This document shows positions 18,700 to 28,334 of a stretch of 64,000 bases of DNA, piece after piece. The DNA lies in contig NC_019976.1 of the NCBI RefSeq assembly GCF_000328685.1, forward strand, positions 223,964-287,963. Direction: 5' to 3'. Under the pieces are notes generated by a model. It ran no database searches and had not been told where the DNA came from. It worked only from the letters and a program-made list of their open reading frames with translations. The translations under genes were made by a program, and so were the position numbers. This DNA comes from Natronococcus occultus SP4. Its GTDB lineage: Archaea; Halobacteriota; Halobacteria; Halobacteriales; Natrialbaceae. How positions within the stretch are numbered: position 1 is the stretch's first letter; every line of letters begins with the position of its first letter.

Positions 18700-19227
18700 C
18701 GCCGACGGTTCTTTCGGTTCCGTTCTCGATCGGACGATCACGGTTCTGGTAGCCTCGAACCCATCGGTTTCGATGGCCACGACACGCCGAATACGGCGAA
18801 TAATATCAGAGATAGATTCATATATTTATACTGAGTGTTCTCTGTCAGCGGCACGTCGATGCAGACGTTCTCGTGCTGATCACAATACAAAAGTCACTGA
18901 ACCGTGGCCGCGATGATCCGACAGTCGTCTCATTACCGTCGAGTCTGATCGTCAAGCGAGGACGCGTTCGAGAGCACGACGGCGAAAGCGACCGGTCGTT
19001 CCCGCCGCAGTAACGTGCTCCGATTTTATGATAGTAATGGCGGATATCTCAGTCATGTGTACTAATAAATAGGTCAAACGGGCTGAGACGCTCGCGGGTC
19101 GCCACGACGGACCACGCTTCCAGCTGAGGACGGCCCAGGCCACGACTGACAGTCACGGAGTCGGGGCAAAGACGGGTTCGGGAACAGTCGTCGATACTGT
19201 TATATCACCGACGCTCGAGGAACGGGT
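18700..19227. other. Intergenic region before the histidine kinase
   Basis: About 530 bases without a convincing gene. It is more AT-rich than its flanks, with stretches such as 18800-18835. A TATA-like TTATATCA near 19199-19206 lies about 26 nt before the histidine kinase ATG. A 34-codon minus-strand frame at 18952-19056 has no support. Confidence 0.5.
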
Positions 19228-21072
19228 ATGGGGTGGCAACACACCACATATTCGTACCCGATCCTGTTCGCGACGGCGGTATCTCTCCTCTTGGGTACGT
19301 ACACCCTCGCACGTATGCGACGCGACGGTCGATCGCCGACCCTGCTCGCGTTCGCCGCGATGGCCGTCGCGATCGCGATCTGGACCGGGTTTTCGGCGCT
19401 CAAGCTCCTCAGCACCGATCCGACGGTGCAGTACCGGAGCTACCTGTTGCTCCACGCCGGCAGCGCCGCCGTCGGCCCGCTTCTCCTGCTGTTCGCGCTC
19501 GCCTACACTGACCGGATCCGCTGGCTCACTCCACGGGTCGTCGGCGGCGTGTTCGTCGTTCCGGTCGCGTTTCTCGCGCTCCTGGTGACGAACCCCGCCG
19601 ACGTGGCGATCATCGACACGCGGGTCGTCGACGCCAACGGGCTCGTCGTCTGGCGGGCGGACCGCGGTCCCGCACACGTCGCGTTGAGTTTCGTCTACGC
19701 CGCCCTCATGGCCGTTCTCACGCTCGCCGTCGTCTTCGACGAGTTGCGCCGAACGAACCGAAGCTACTACCCGCAGGCGATCCTGCTGACGATCGCCGTC
19801 GTCGCTCCGATCGCCGCGAGTTTCCTCACCGCCGCGGGCGTTCCACCGTTCGGCCGCGAGGACGTCAACCTCGTACCGGCGACGGCAGGACTGTCGGTCG
19901 CCGCGCTCGGCGTCGCGACGTTCCGGTACCGGCTGCTGGAGCTGCCCCCGATCGCGTACACGACCGCGATGCGGGACTCGCCCGACGGCGTCCTCGTGGT
20001 CGACGCCGACGAACGGGTCGTCCACGCGAACGAGAGCGTTGGTCGGCTGCTAGGGGCGTCCTCGGGGGCCGTCGGCGAGGCGGTCGACACCGTGCTTCCG
20101 GAGACGAGCGACGAAACGAACGCCGAACGGACGATCGAGGTCGCGGCGGCCGGGGGCACCCGGGTTCTCGATCTGCGGTCGCAGCCGCTTCGCTGGCAGG
20201 ACGCGACTGTCGGGCGGGTGATCGTCCTCCGTGACGTCACCGCCCGAAAGCGCTACGAACGCTCCCTCGAGTTGCGAGCCGAACAGGGGGAGCTGCTGAA
20301 CCGGCTGGTTCGACACGACATCAGAAACGAGATGGGGCTTGTGTTGGGACTCCTGCGTCGAATCGAGCCCGAACTCGAGACGCTCCGCGAGGACGACCCC
20401 GAAACGGCGGGTCGGCTTCTGGCCCACACGGACCGGATCAAGGGGAACTGCGAGCACGTCGTCGAGCTCACCGAGACGGTCGGTGAGCTGTTGCGGACGC
20501 TCGACCGACGCGAGCGCGAACCGCGGCCGATCGCGCTCGTGCCCGTCCTCGAGAGCGAGGTCGCCGCCGCCGTGGCCGCCTTCGGTCACGCGACCGTCGA
20601 GCTCGAGGACGACCTCCCGGACGTGACGGTGCGGGCCGACGGGATGCTCTCGTCGCTGCTCTACAATCTGGTCGCCAACGCCGTTGTCCACAACGACGAC
20701 CCCCAGCCGACGGTAACGGTTGGAGTCGACGTCTCCGACGAGCGAGTGACCGTCTCGGTCGCCGACGACGGTCCCGGCTTCCCCGACCAGCCGCGGCGGC
20801 TGCTGACCGGGCAGACTCCCCTCGCGGAGTACGAGGGCGCGGGGTACGGCCTCTACATCGTTCGGTCGCTGGCCGACGGGTACGGCGCGGAGCTGTCGGT
20901 TGCGGAGAACGCGCCGACCGGATCGATCGTCACGGTCGGGCTGGAGCGCGCCGACGCCGCCCGCGAGACGGAGCAGTCAGCCGTGGCTGCGGTCGATCCC
21001 GAAGAGTTTCACGGGACGAACACGACCGACCGCGGCTCGAGCGACGGGCGGGTAGAACGGGTGAGTCGATGA
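19228..21072 (+). CDS. Membrane sensor histidine kinase (7TM sensor, PAS, HATPase)
   Basis: 614 residues. The first 210 or so form seven hydrophobic segments of the histidine-kinase N-terminal 7TM type. A PAS-like region follows (about 245-340, DSPDGVLVVDADERVVHAN). The phospho-acceptor box LVRHDIRNE places the His at 363. The ATPase domain has the N box LVANAVVHND and G boxes VADDGPGF and GAGYGLYIVRSL. The last four bases overlap the next gene (ATGA), so the two are cotranscribed and probably form a signalling pair. The signal is unknown. Confidence 0.92.
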   Translation: MGWQHTTYSYPILFATAVSLLLGTYTLARMRRDGRSPTLLAFAAMAVAIAIWTGFSALKLLSTDPTVQYRSYLLLHAGSAAVGPLLLLFALAYTDRIRWLTPRVVGGVFVVPVAFLALLVTNPADVAIIDTRVVDANGLVVWRADRGPAHVALSFVYAALMAVLTLAVVFDELRRTNRSYYPQAILLTIAVVAPIAASFLTAAGVPPFGREDVNLVPATAGLSVAALGVATFRYRLLELPPIAYTTAMRDSPDGVLVVDADERVVHANESVGRLLGASSGAVGEAVDTVLPETSDETNAERTIEVAAAGGTRVLDLRSQPLRWQDATVGRVIVLRDVTARKRYERSLELRAEQGELLNRLVRHDIRNEMGLVLGLLRRIEPELETLREDDPETAGRLLAHTDRIKGNCEHVVELTETVGELLRTLDRREREPRPIALVPVLESEVAAAVAAFGHATVELEDDLPDVTVRADGMLSSLLYNLVANAVVHNDDPQPTVTVGVDVSDERVTVSVADDGPGFPDQPRRLLTGQTPLAEYEGAGYGLYIVRSLADGYGAELSVAENAPTGSIVTVGLERADAARETEQSAVAAVDPEEFHGTNTTDRGSSDGRVERVSR

Positions 21073-23030
21073 CCGACCGCACGATCGACGCTCGGGTGGC
21101 AGCGACACTCGAGGAGATCGACGTCCTACTCGTCGACGACAACGAGCGGTGGGCGACGTTCATGGCCGAAGAACTAGAGCGACGGGAGCCGTCGCTTCGG
21201 GTCGAGTCGGTCTGCAGCGCGAACGAGGCGCTGGCGGTCTTTGCCGAGTCGTCGATCGACTGTCTCGTCGTCGACTACCGGCTGCCCGAGACGAACGGGA
21301 TCGAACTGGTAGTGCGACTCCGCGACGAACGGCCGCAGCTGCCGATCGTCCTCGTGACCGGCGAGGGCAGCGAGACGGTCGCAACCCGGGCGATCGACGC
21401 CGGCGTGACCGACTACCTCCCGAAGGATCCGACGGTCGATCAGGCACCGATCCTGGCCGGCAAGATCCACAACGCCGTCGAGCGCCGCGCGCTCCGGCGG
21501 GCGATCGAGGACAGCGAGCAACGGTACCGATCCGTGATCGAACAGAGCCGCGACGCGATCGTCATCGTCCGCGACGGTCGGCTGCTGTTCTGTAACCGAC
21601 GGTTCGCCGAGTTCGCCGGCTCGACGGCCACGGCGCTCGTCGGCACCGCGTTCGTCGATCGGTTCGTCCACGAGGCCGACCGAAGGCGGTTCCGCGAGAT
21701 CGATACGGACGTCCTCGCGGACGGCATCCACTACGTTCGACTGGTGACCGACGGCCGGGTGGCTCACTGCGAGTACACGGGTCGAACGATCGCGTACGAC
21801 GAGGAGCCGGCGACGATGCTGTCGATCAGGGACGTCACCGAGAAACGACTGCGGGAAGTGCGGCACCTGCGGGAACGGAACATCAACCGACGAGTCCAGC
21901 GAGCGCTCGTGACCGCGGAGCGTCGAGTGGAACTCGAGCGAGCTGTCGTCGCCGCGCTCGCCCAACAAGAGTACGAGCTCGTCTGGATCGGCGCAGCTGC
22001 TGACGGGGAGCTTCGCCCGCAGGCCGTCGCGGGCGATCAGCGCTACGTCGACGCCGTCGACCGCTCGCTCGACGGGACGGAACACGAATGCGAACCGAGC
22101 GTCTGGGCGGCACGGACCGGAACGATCCAGGCGATCGCGGATTTCGAGGCGCTGTTCCCGGCCGCGTGGCGGGAGCTGGCGCTCGAGTGTGGGCTCCGAA
22201 CCGGGATCGCACTCCCGGTCGGGTACGAGGACGTCACCCACGGCGTCCTCGCGGCCTACCGCGGGGAGCCCGAGTCGATCGACAACGCCGAACGTGAACT
22301 CCTCGAGGAGCTCGCGGCGACCGTCGGCTACGCGATCACCCATCTGGGCGCCAGGAGGGCGCTCACCGCCGGTCGCGGCGTCGAGGCACGGATCGAACTC
22401 CGGGAAGGGACACACTACCTGAGCGAGATCGTCGCGGGCGACGCCGACGACTCGACGCTGGAACCGGTCGTCCGCGGGACCCACGCCGGCGAGGACAACG
22501 GGGTCGTCCAGTACGTGACACTGCAGGGCGGAAGCGCCGAGCGGTTCCGCGACGCAGCGAGCGCCCACTCGACGGTCCGCGGCGTCGTTCCGATCGACTC
22601 CCACGGGAGTGAGGCGTTTCGACTCACCGTCGACGGACCGACCCCGGAGTCGACCCTCGCACCGTTCAACGCGCTCGTCCGATCAACCAGCATCGCCGCC
22701 GATCGATCGGTGATGCGGATCGAACTCCCCTCCAGGGGGAACCTCAGCGCGCTGGTCGATTCGCTCGCGGATCGGTACGGTCGCGTGTCGGTGCTGTCCT
22801 GTGTCGAGCGGGAGTGGACGCCCGAGGAGAGCCACTACTCCTTCGACGCGGGCGTGCTGACCGAAAAGCAGGCGATCGCGCTCGAGGCAGCCTATCGTCA
22901 CGGATACTTCGAACAGCCCCGACGTTCGTCCGCGACCGAAATCGCGACCGCGCTGGGTGTCTCGCACTCGACGTACCTCCAGCACCTCCATGCGGCCCAG
23001 CAGAAGGTGTTCACGGCGTTCTACGAGTAG
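21069..23030 (+). CDS. Bat-like response regulator: receiver, PAS, GAF, HTH_10
   Basis: 653 residues. A receiver domain (about 17-140) has the acidic pair DD at 23-24, phospho-acceptor D69 in VVDYRLP and the conserved Lys in YLPKDP. A PAS domain (about 150-265), a GAF-like region (about 280-435, ending ELLEELAATVGYAITHL) and the bacterio-opsin-activator domain follow. The last 55 residues form the HTH_10 helix-turn-helix (LTEKQAIALEAAYRHGYFE, then ATEIATALGVSHSTYLQHL). Unlike many haloarchaeal response regulators with no output domain, this one probably binds DNA directly. It overlaps the kinase gene by 4 bp. Confidence 0.92.
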   Translation: MTDRTIDARVAATLEEIDVLLVDDNERWATFMAEELERREPSLRVESVCSANEALAVFAESSIDCLVVDYRLPETNGIELVVRLRDERPQLPIVLVTGEGSETVATRAIDAGVTDYLPKDPTVDQAPILAGKIHNAVERRALRRAIEDSEQRYRSVIEQSRDAIVIVRDGRLLFCNRRFAEFAGSTATALVGTAFVDRFVHEADRRRFREIDTDVLADGIHYVRLVTDGRVAHCEYTGRTIAYDEEPATMLSIRDVTEKRLREVRHLRERNINRRVQRALVTAERRVELERAVVAALAQQEYELVWIGAAADGELRPQAVAGDQRYVDAVDRSLDGTEHECEPSVWAARTGTIQAIADFEALFPAAWRELALECGLRTGIALPVGYEDVTHGVLAAYRGEPESIDNAERELLEELAATVGYAITHLGARRALTAGRGVEARIELREGTHYLSEIVAGDADDSTLEPVVRGTHAGEDNGVVQYVTLQGGSAERFRDAASAHSTVRGVVPIDSHGSEAFRLTVDGPTPESTLAPFNALVRSTSIAADRSVMRIELPSRGNLSALVDSLADRYGRVSVLSCVEREWTPEESHYSFDAGVLTEKQAIALEAAYRHGYFEQPRRSSATEIATALGVSHSTYLQHLHAAQQKVFTAFYE

Positions 23031-23174
23031 CGGTCGGCATTCGCCCCACCAGTCGGTCGTCGAACCGTCGACCGACGTTCCGAAACGGGACCACTTTAGG
23101 CCGAGGGGACGGTAGTGTCCGTATGGTCGTTTGCGAGGCGCTGTGTGTCGGGGATCGTCAGAATCCAGGTACCG

Positions 23175-24479
23175 ATGAGTGAGATCGACAGGCTCACGGC
23201 GTTGTTCGTCGAGTCCTCTCGAAATACGGCCCTCTCGTGGCTGCTCCTCGCCGTCCTGGGTGCGAGCTTCGTCGGCGGGATCCTCCTCGGTCGGTACGAA
23301 TCGGTGTTGTTCAGTGGCGTCGCGATCGCCGTGATCGCGGCTCCGGCGGCCAAGTTCCGCGATCCGACGCTGATGCCGCCGTGGTACTTCGTCGGGCTGA
23401 TCTGTCTGCCCGTCCTCTGGGAGACGTTCGCACCGAGACCGCTGCTGACGGCCGTCGTCCCGAGTCTCGCACTCGCCACGCTGGGACTGCTGATAGCGGT
23501 CGAGCTCCACCGGTTCACGTCGCTTCGCCTCGTTCCGTGGTTCGCTATCACCCTCACCGTGCTCTTTACCCTCGCGATGAGCGGCCTGTTGAACATCGTT
23601 CGCTGGTCAGCGGACGTTCTGTTCGGAACGGAGTTCTTGCTCGACGGGCGGGCCCAGGACGCGATCAACGCGGCGGTGATGATCGAGTTCATCTACGCGA
23701 CTATCGCCGGACTCCTCGCGGGAGCGATCTTCTACTGGTACTTCCGCACCGGAAGCGCGCACGCCTCGCCTCGAATGGCCGCCTCCTCAGCACCCCGAAC
23801 CGAGGACGAGGACGTCGAGGGCGTCGTACTCAGCAAGCGGTTGGGGATCGCAAAGCGACGACAGCTCCAGCTGGTACGGCTGATGCAGCTCGTTCTCGTT
23901 GGCGTCCTCGCCTACGGCGTCTGGACGCTCGAGCTTCCCGTTGCGACCAACGCCGCACTCGCGCTGGTCATCACGTTCATCCCGGTGATACTGGACCGGG
24001 ACTACCACATCGCGGTCGAGCCCGGACTCGCACTGTGGGTGACAAGCGCCGTCTTTCTTCACGCGCTCGGCACCGCCGGACTGTACGACGCGATCGCCCG
24101 CTGGGACAACCTCACGCATACGCTGTCGGCGACGGTCGTCGCGGCTGCGGGCTACGCCACCCTTCGAGCGATCCATCTCCACGGACGGAACATTCACCTT
24201 CCGCGGTGGGCGCTGTTTGCGTTTACCGTCGTCTTCGTACTCTCGATGGGCGTCGTCTGGGAGATCCTCGAGTTCTTCGTCGATCAGGGCGCGCTCCGGT
24301 TGAACGTCGATCCCGTGCTGGCACAACACGGGATCGACGACACGATCGTCGACATGCTGTTTAACACGCTCGGCGCGATCATCGTTGCGACGTGGGGAAC
24401 GGTGTACCTCACGGAGATCTCCGAGAGCCTTGCGGAACAGCTCGAGAACCGATTCGACGTCGGCGAATCAGAGCCCTAG
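23175..24479 (+). CDS. Multi-pass membrane protein, DUF2238-like
   Basis: 434 residues from the ATG at 23175 (a GTG 60 bp upstream is less likely). There are roughly ten or eleven hydrophobic segments in two blocks, separated by a charged loop near 205-240. The C-terminal half, with WDNLTHTLSATVVAAAGYA and VWEILEFFVD, resembles the YjdF/DUF2238 family of unknown function. It follows the kinase/regulator pair on the same strand after 144 bp and could be under its control. Its 3' end overlaps the convergent DedA-like gene by 12 bp. Confidence 0.75.
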   Translation: MSEIDRLTALFVESSRNTALSWLLLAVLGASFVGGILLGRYESVLFSGVAIAVIAAPAAKFRDPTLMPPWYFVGLICLPVLWETFAPRPLLTAVVPSLALATLGLLIAVELHRFTSLRLVPWFAITLTVLFTLAMSGLLNIVRWSADVLFGTEFLLDGRAQDAINAAVMIEFIYATIAGLLAGAIFYWYFRTGSAHASPRMAASSAPRTEDEDVEGVVLSKRLGIAKRRQLQLVRLMQLVLVGVLAYGVWTLELPVATNAALALVITFIPVILDRDYHIAVEPGLALWVTSAVFLHALGTAGLYDAIARWDNLTHTLSATVVAAAGYATLRAIHLHGRNIHLPRWALFAFTVVFVLSMGVVWEILEFFVDQGALRLNVDPVLAQHGIDDTIVDMLFNTLGAIIVATWGTVYLTEISESLAEQLENRFDVGESEP

Positions 24480-25034
24480 AATATCGTACTCCGGGAGAAA
24501 GCCAACGGCCTCCAAAAGGCCGTTCGCGACCGCGACGAGAAGTACCATGTAGATCGCGTTCCCGATCGCCGAGAGGAGGACGAATCGGCGCTGCGAGTAA
24601 CCGCTCAATCCGGCAACGACCGTCATCAGTCCTCGGAGTCCGGGCGTCGCGTTCGAGACACAGATCGCCTTCCCGCCGTACCGGTCGAACTGGCGGTTGA
24701 TGAACGACATCCGCTTGCGACCGAGACGACGTCTGACGAGGGTCGGGATTCGATCGACGTATGGAACGACGCGAGTGATCCGACTTCCGTCCTCGTGTTC
24801 ACCTCTGAAGCCCTCGTACAGCACCCACTGTCCCGCCGTCGCAGAACCGACACAGAGGGCAGAAACCACGGTCGTCACCACCAGTCCGGGCTCCGTAACG
24901 ACGATGTACAGAATCAGGAGGACGGACGGGTGGAGGAGCTTCCCGATCCAGAGCCCCTCGAGGAAGTACAACAGCACGAGCACCGGCGGGCCGATCGTAA
25001 GCACCAACTCGACCAACGTCGTATCGAGAGCCAT
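24468..25034 (-). CDS. DedA/VTT-family membrane protein
   Basis: 188 residues from the ATG at 25034; the longer frame upstream is antisense to the next gene and lacks family sequence. Hydrophobic segments at about 8-30, 36-60, 120-150 and 155-180 flank a cytoplasmic basic stretch (RRRLGRKRMSFINRQFDRYGG). The re-entrant SNARE-associated (VTT) pattern shows in ISNATPGLRGLMTVVAGLSG-like sequence near 130-148. DedA proteins act in lipid scrambling and membrane-potential homeostasis. This copy is short for the family but plausible. Confidence 0.75.
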   Translation of the reverse strand: MALDTTLVELVLTIGPPVLVLLYFLEGLWIGKLLHPSVLLILYIVVTEPGLVVTTVVSALCVGSATAGQWVLYEGFRGEHEDGSRITRVVPYVDRIPTLVRRRLGRKRMSFINRQFDRYGGKAICVSNATPGLRGLMTVVAGLSGYSQRRFVLLSAIGNAIYMVLLVAVANGLLEAVGFLPEYDILGL

Positions 25035-25158
25035 CCCATCCGCTCCCTTCTCACCACCCTTACATAGGAGTTTGGAGGCAGTACTGCACTCCCGTCGAGA
25101 CGGGTCGAACGGGGTGTCCGATACATTGAAGCCTTTCTGTCCCTTTAGTAGGGACACG

Positions 25159-25794
25159 ATGATGCTTCCGACCCACGCTCTCGGCGGCATGGCACTCGCG
25201 TTGCCGTTGGTCGTCGTCGCTCCGGAGTTCGCCCCCCTGGCGCTCGGAGCGGGGCTGGTCGGGGGGATCGTTCCCGACCTCGATATGTATGCCGGGCACC
25301 GCAAAACCCTCCACTTCCCGGTGTACTACAGCGTCCTTGCCGTCCTCGTGACGAGTGTCGCGGTACTCGTCCCGACGGGAGCGACCGTCGCCGTGGCAGT
25401 CTTCCTGCTTGCAGCCGCCCTCCACTGTGTAACCGACGTCCTCGGAAGCGGGCTCGAGCTTCGGCCCTGGGAAGGAACGTCCGACCGAGCGGTGTACGAT
25501 CACTACCGTCGGACCTGGATTCCGCCACGCCGCCTGGTTCGATACGACGGCTCGCCGGCGGATCTGGGGCTATCGGTAACGCTCGCGCTCCCCCTTCTGT
25601 ACACGCTCGAGGGAGTGTTCCAGTGGCTCGTGCTCGGTACCGTCGCCGTCGCGGCAGTTTACACCGCGCTCAGGCGTCGCCTCGCAGCTCTCGCGACCGT
25701 CGTCGCCCGTCGAGTACCGACGGCCATCCGGCCGTACGTACCGAAACGCTACCTGGAGGATCTCGACTCCGAAACGAGCACAACGGGAAGCTAG
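25159..25794 (+). CDS. YdjM-like membrane-bound metal-dependent hydrolase family (DUF457)
   Basis: 211 residues starting MMLPTHALGGMALAL. The N-terminal H-GG, followed by GIVPDLDMYAGHRKTLHFPV near 38-57, gives the His/Asp cluster typical of YdjM/DUF457 membrane proteins. Four to five hydrophobic segments follow. The ATG at 25159 is preferred because the family signature begins at once; the frame further upstream is antisense to the DedA gene. Function in this family is poorly known. Confidence 0.8.
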   Translation: MMLPTHALGGMALALPLVVVAPEFAPLALGAGLVGGIVPDLDMYAGHRKTLHFPVYYSVLAVLVTSVAVLVPTGATVAVAVFLLAAALHCVTDVLGSGLELRPWEGTSDRAVYDHYRRTWIPPRRLVRYDGSPADLGLSVTLALPLLYTLEGVFQWLVLGTVAVAAVYTALRRRLAALATVVARRVPTAIRPYVPKRYLEDLDSETSTTGS

Positions 25795-25872
25795 CGGCCC
25801 GATACTTTGGTCCCGTCCCGATCACTCGACGAAGTATCAACTGCTAAATAGACCGATTCGGAATGGGGAGGT

Positions 25873-26931
25873 ATGGATCTCCGCGTCGTGTTTATGCTGT
25901 TTCTCGTCGCGCTTCTCGGTGGTATCAGCACCCTGCTTTTGCTCCCGCTACTACAGTATATCATCGCCGCCGCGCTGCTTGCGTTCGTCCTGTTTCCGGT
26001 TCACGACCGCCTCGCCGCTCGAACGGTCACGATTCGGGGACGGTCGCTCACGATTTCGCCGCGGATATCGGCGGGTCTCGTAACCTTCTTCGGCGTCGTT
26101 GCCGCCGTCCTGCCGCTACTCATCGTCTCCATCATCGTTCTTCGGACAGTTCTCTCCTTCCTCGAGGAGGTCGACGACATAGCGATCACCGAAACGATTC
26201 AGGAGACAGCCCGCGAGCTGGGGCTCGACGACGCGATCGTCGCCGAAGGAGAGCAGTTCCTGAACACCGAGGTCGAAGGGCTCCTCGAGCGAGGCGCCGA
26301 GTTCGTTCTCCAGGAGCTGATCGGACTGATCGATACGAGCTTTCGCGTCGGTCTGGGACTGCTGGTGCTGGTCTTTCTGCTGTACTACTTCCTCATCGAC
26401 GGCCGGCGGTTAGTCGGCTGGATCGGTACGGTCGCACCGATCGAGGACGAGACACGAACGGAACTGGTCGCCGAGATCGAGGGCGTCACGTGGGCCGTAC
26501 TGATCAGTCACGTCCTCGTCGCGCTCGCAGAGGGGATACTCGGCGGAATCGGACTCTACCTCGTCGGCGTTTCGAACGTCGCGTTCTGGTCGGTCGTGAT
26601 GGTCGTCGTCTCCTTCCTGCCCGCGATCGGAATCTGGCTGGTCTGGATGCCGATCGTCGGCTATCTCCTCCTCATCGGCGACCCCGTCGGTGCGCTGCTC
26701 CTGTTGGCGTACGGCGTTACCGTTCTCTCGATCGTCGATAACTACCTGCGAGCCTTCCTGGTCGATATCGGGTCCGGCGTGCATCCGGGGACCGTCCTCG
26801 TCGGGGTGATCGGCGGGCTCTATCTCTTCGGTTTCCTGGGGTTGATACTCGGTCCGGTCCTCCTCGCGATGCTCAAGGCCGTGCTGGAGGTCTTCAGCGA
26901 AACGCACGCTCTCGGTACCGCGCCACCGTGA
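25873..26931 (+). CDS. AI-2E family transporter (PerM/UPF0118)
   Basis: 352-residue membrane protein with about eight hydrophobic segments and the usual family layout: an N-terminal pair, the central soluble part near 95-145 (EEVDDIAITETIQ), and the C-terminal region with DNYLRAFLVDIGSGVHPGTVL-like sequence near 290-310 followed by GLILGPVLLAMLKAVLEVF. Members export small molecules or exchange sodium and protons; the haloarchaeal substrate is unknown. A TATA-like CTAAATAG about 27 nt before the ATG supports the start. Confidence 0.88.
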   Translation: MDLRVVFMLFLVALLGGISTLLLLPLLQYIIAAALLAFVLFPVHDRLAARTVTIRGRSLTISPRISAGLVTFFGVVAAVLPLLIVSIIVLRTVLSFLEEVDDIAITETIQETARELGLDDAIVAEGEQFLNTEVEGLLERGAEFVLQELIGLIDTSFRVGLGLLVLVFLLYYFLIDGRRLVGWIGTVAPIEDETRTELVAEIEGVTWAVLISHVLVALAEGILGGIGLYLVGVSNVAFWSVVMVVVSFLPAIGIWLVWMPIVGYLLLIGDPVGALLLLAYGVTVLSIVDNYLRAFLVDIGSGVHPGTVLVGVIGGLYLFGFLGLILGPVLLAMLKAVLEVFSETHALGTAPP

Positions 26932-27254
26932 CGGATCCCGGCCGGAGACCGACTCGTCGTTCGAACGGTCGGGTGGAGAGAGCCACCGTCGAACAGCCGT
27001 TCTCGGGCACGATTTCCGACCAGTACGGAGGCCCCACGACGACCGATCCGAGGACGTGACGGGGAAGAATTGGATACCTTCATGTGTCGGACGAAAACGG
27101 CTCGCGGTCGCTCGCGACGGTATCCGAGACGGAGGTGACACGTCGTATTATGTGATAACGCTTCTCAGTTGGGAAACGCAAGAGAGTAACGCAGCGTGAA
27201 CGTCTTCCCCACACGCTCGTCGATCAGAGACGGTCCGGGGGAGAGGGAAATGAA
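26932..27254. other. Intergenic region
   Basis: About 320 bases with no recognised gene or repeat. The 3' end holds the promoter and a GGGGGAGAGGGAAATG purine run just before the DUF4870 start, which may act as a ribosome-binding region. Confidence 0.5.
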
Positions 27255-27752
27255 ATGTCAACTGACAACACAGACATCGACGGGGAGCTGGGAACCGATC
27301 ACTCGAACACGACCGCAACGGAGACCGATCCCTCCGGAGCGGAATCAGCCGTCGCCGATCCGGAACGGACGGCACACGCCGGCGAGGACGCCGTCGTCGG
27401 CGGGCTCAGCGAGAACACCGCGGGCGCGCTCACATACCTCTTCGCGCCGTTTCTCGCACTGCTGTTCTACCTCATCGAGGAGCGAAACGAGTTCGTGCGG
27501 TTCCACGCGGCCCAGAGCCTCGTCGTCTTCGGCGGATTTTTCGCCGTCGCGATCGGCGTGTTCATGCTGGGATTCGTCCTGGAGTTCCTGCCGTTTGTCG
27601 GCTGGATGCTCTCGGTGGCGATCTCGATGCTGACGTTCCTGTTGCTCGTCCCGCTGGGGTTCGTCCTCTGGGCGCTTCTCACGTACAAGGCCCTTACCGG
27701 ACAGCGATACACGCTCCCCGTGGCAGGAGAGATCGCGGAGCGGTACGTCTGA
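27255..27752 (+). CDS. DUF4870 (Tic20-like) membrane protein
   Basis: 165 residues. An acidic, disordered N-terminus of about 50 residues is followed by the DUF4870 domain: GGLSENTAGALTYLFAPFLA, then ERNEFVRFHAAQSLVVFGGF and two further hydrophobic segments. The family is small, with three to four membrane segments, related to Tic20, and of unknown function. It is followed by a degraded lipoprotein gene and another membrane protein on the same strand. Confidence 0.88.
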   Translation: MSTDNTDIDGELGTDHSNTTATETDPSGAESAVADPERTAHAGEDAVVGGLSENTAGALTYLFAPFLALLFYLIEERNEFVRFHAAQSLVVFGGFFAVAIGVFMLGFVLEFLPFVGWMLSVAISMLTFLLLVPLGFVLWALLTYKALTGQRYTLPVAGEIAERYV

Positions 27753-28255
27753 TGGGGGGTATGCCGGCGCTCGTTCGTAGCGGCCGCTGGACTCACCCTA
27801 CTGAGCGGCTGCCTCGGCACCGAGGACGTTACGAACAGGGCGAGAAATGAAGCCAGCGACCGGGTAGGCGACGAGTTCCGAGATCGAACGGGGATCGACG
27901 TCGAGAGACCCGTCCGGTGTTCGTCGCGGACTACGGCGAGAGTGGCGAGCAACTTCTCGAGAGAGAACTGCTCAAGTACGACGCACCGATGATAACGAAC
28001 CGAATCGAGAAGACGATAACGACAACAAGACAGAAAGGAGGGCAGTTCAATCGACGGACACGTGAGGGACGGAGAGGTTTCCCGCCGGAGAACGAACTGA
28101 TCGGCGAGGTGGAGGCGTCCGTCGGGCACACGACGATCGACGAGATCGAGTCCGAACTCGGGCAAGGAACGTTCGGGTCGCTTCAGCTCGATCCCTCGTC
28201 CCTCATGAACGACGCCGTGGCCCACGACTCCGACGGCGAGGTGATAGTATGTTGA
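27753..28255 (+). pseudogene. Degraded lipoprotein gene
   Basis: Conceptual translation in the frame reading CRRSFVAAAGLTLLSGCLG (about 27765-27825) gives a twin-Arg-like signal with the lipobox LSGC, but no start codon is in that frame; an ATG at 27770 is one base out. The sequence then continues sensibly only after a second frame change near 27915, into an open frame to 28255 (ADYGESGEQLLERELLKYDAP and a C-terminal acidic part). At least two frame changes suggest a decayed secreted lipoprotein. The original function is not recognisable. Confidence 0.5.
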
Positions 28256-28334
28256 AACGCGACGCGTCGGCGCCACGGGACCAAACGAGGGGGTTGCCGG
28301 AGCCGTTGCCACCGGTCCGGTGGGGTGCGTAGCG

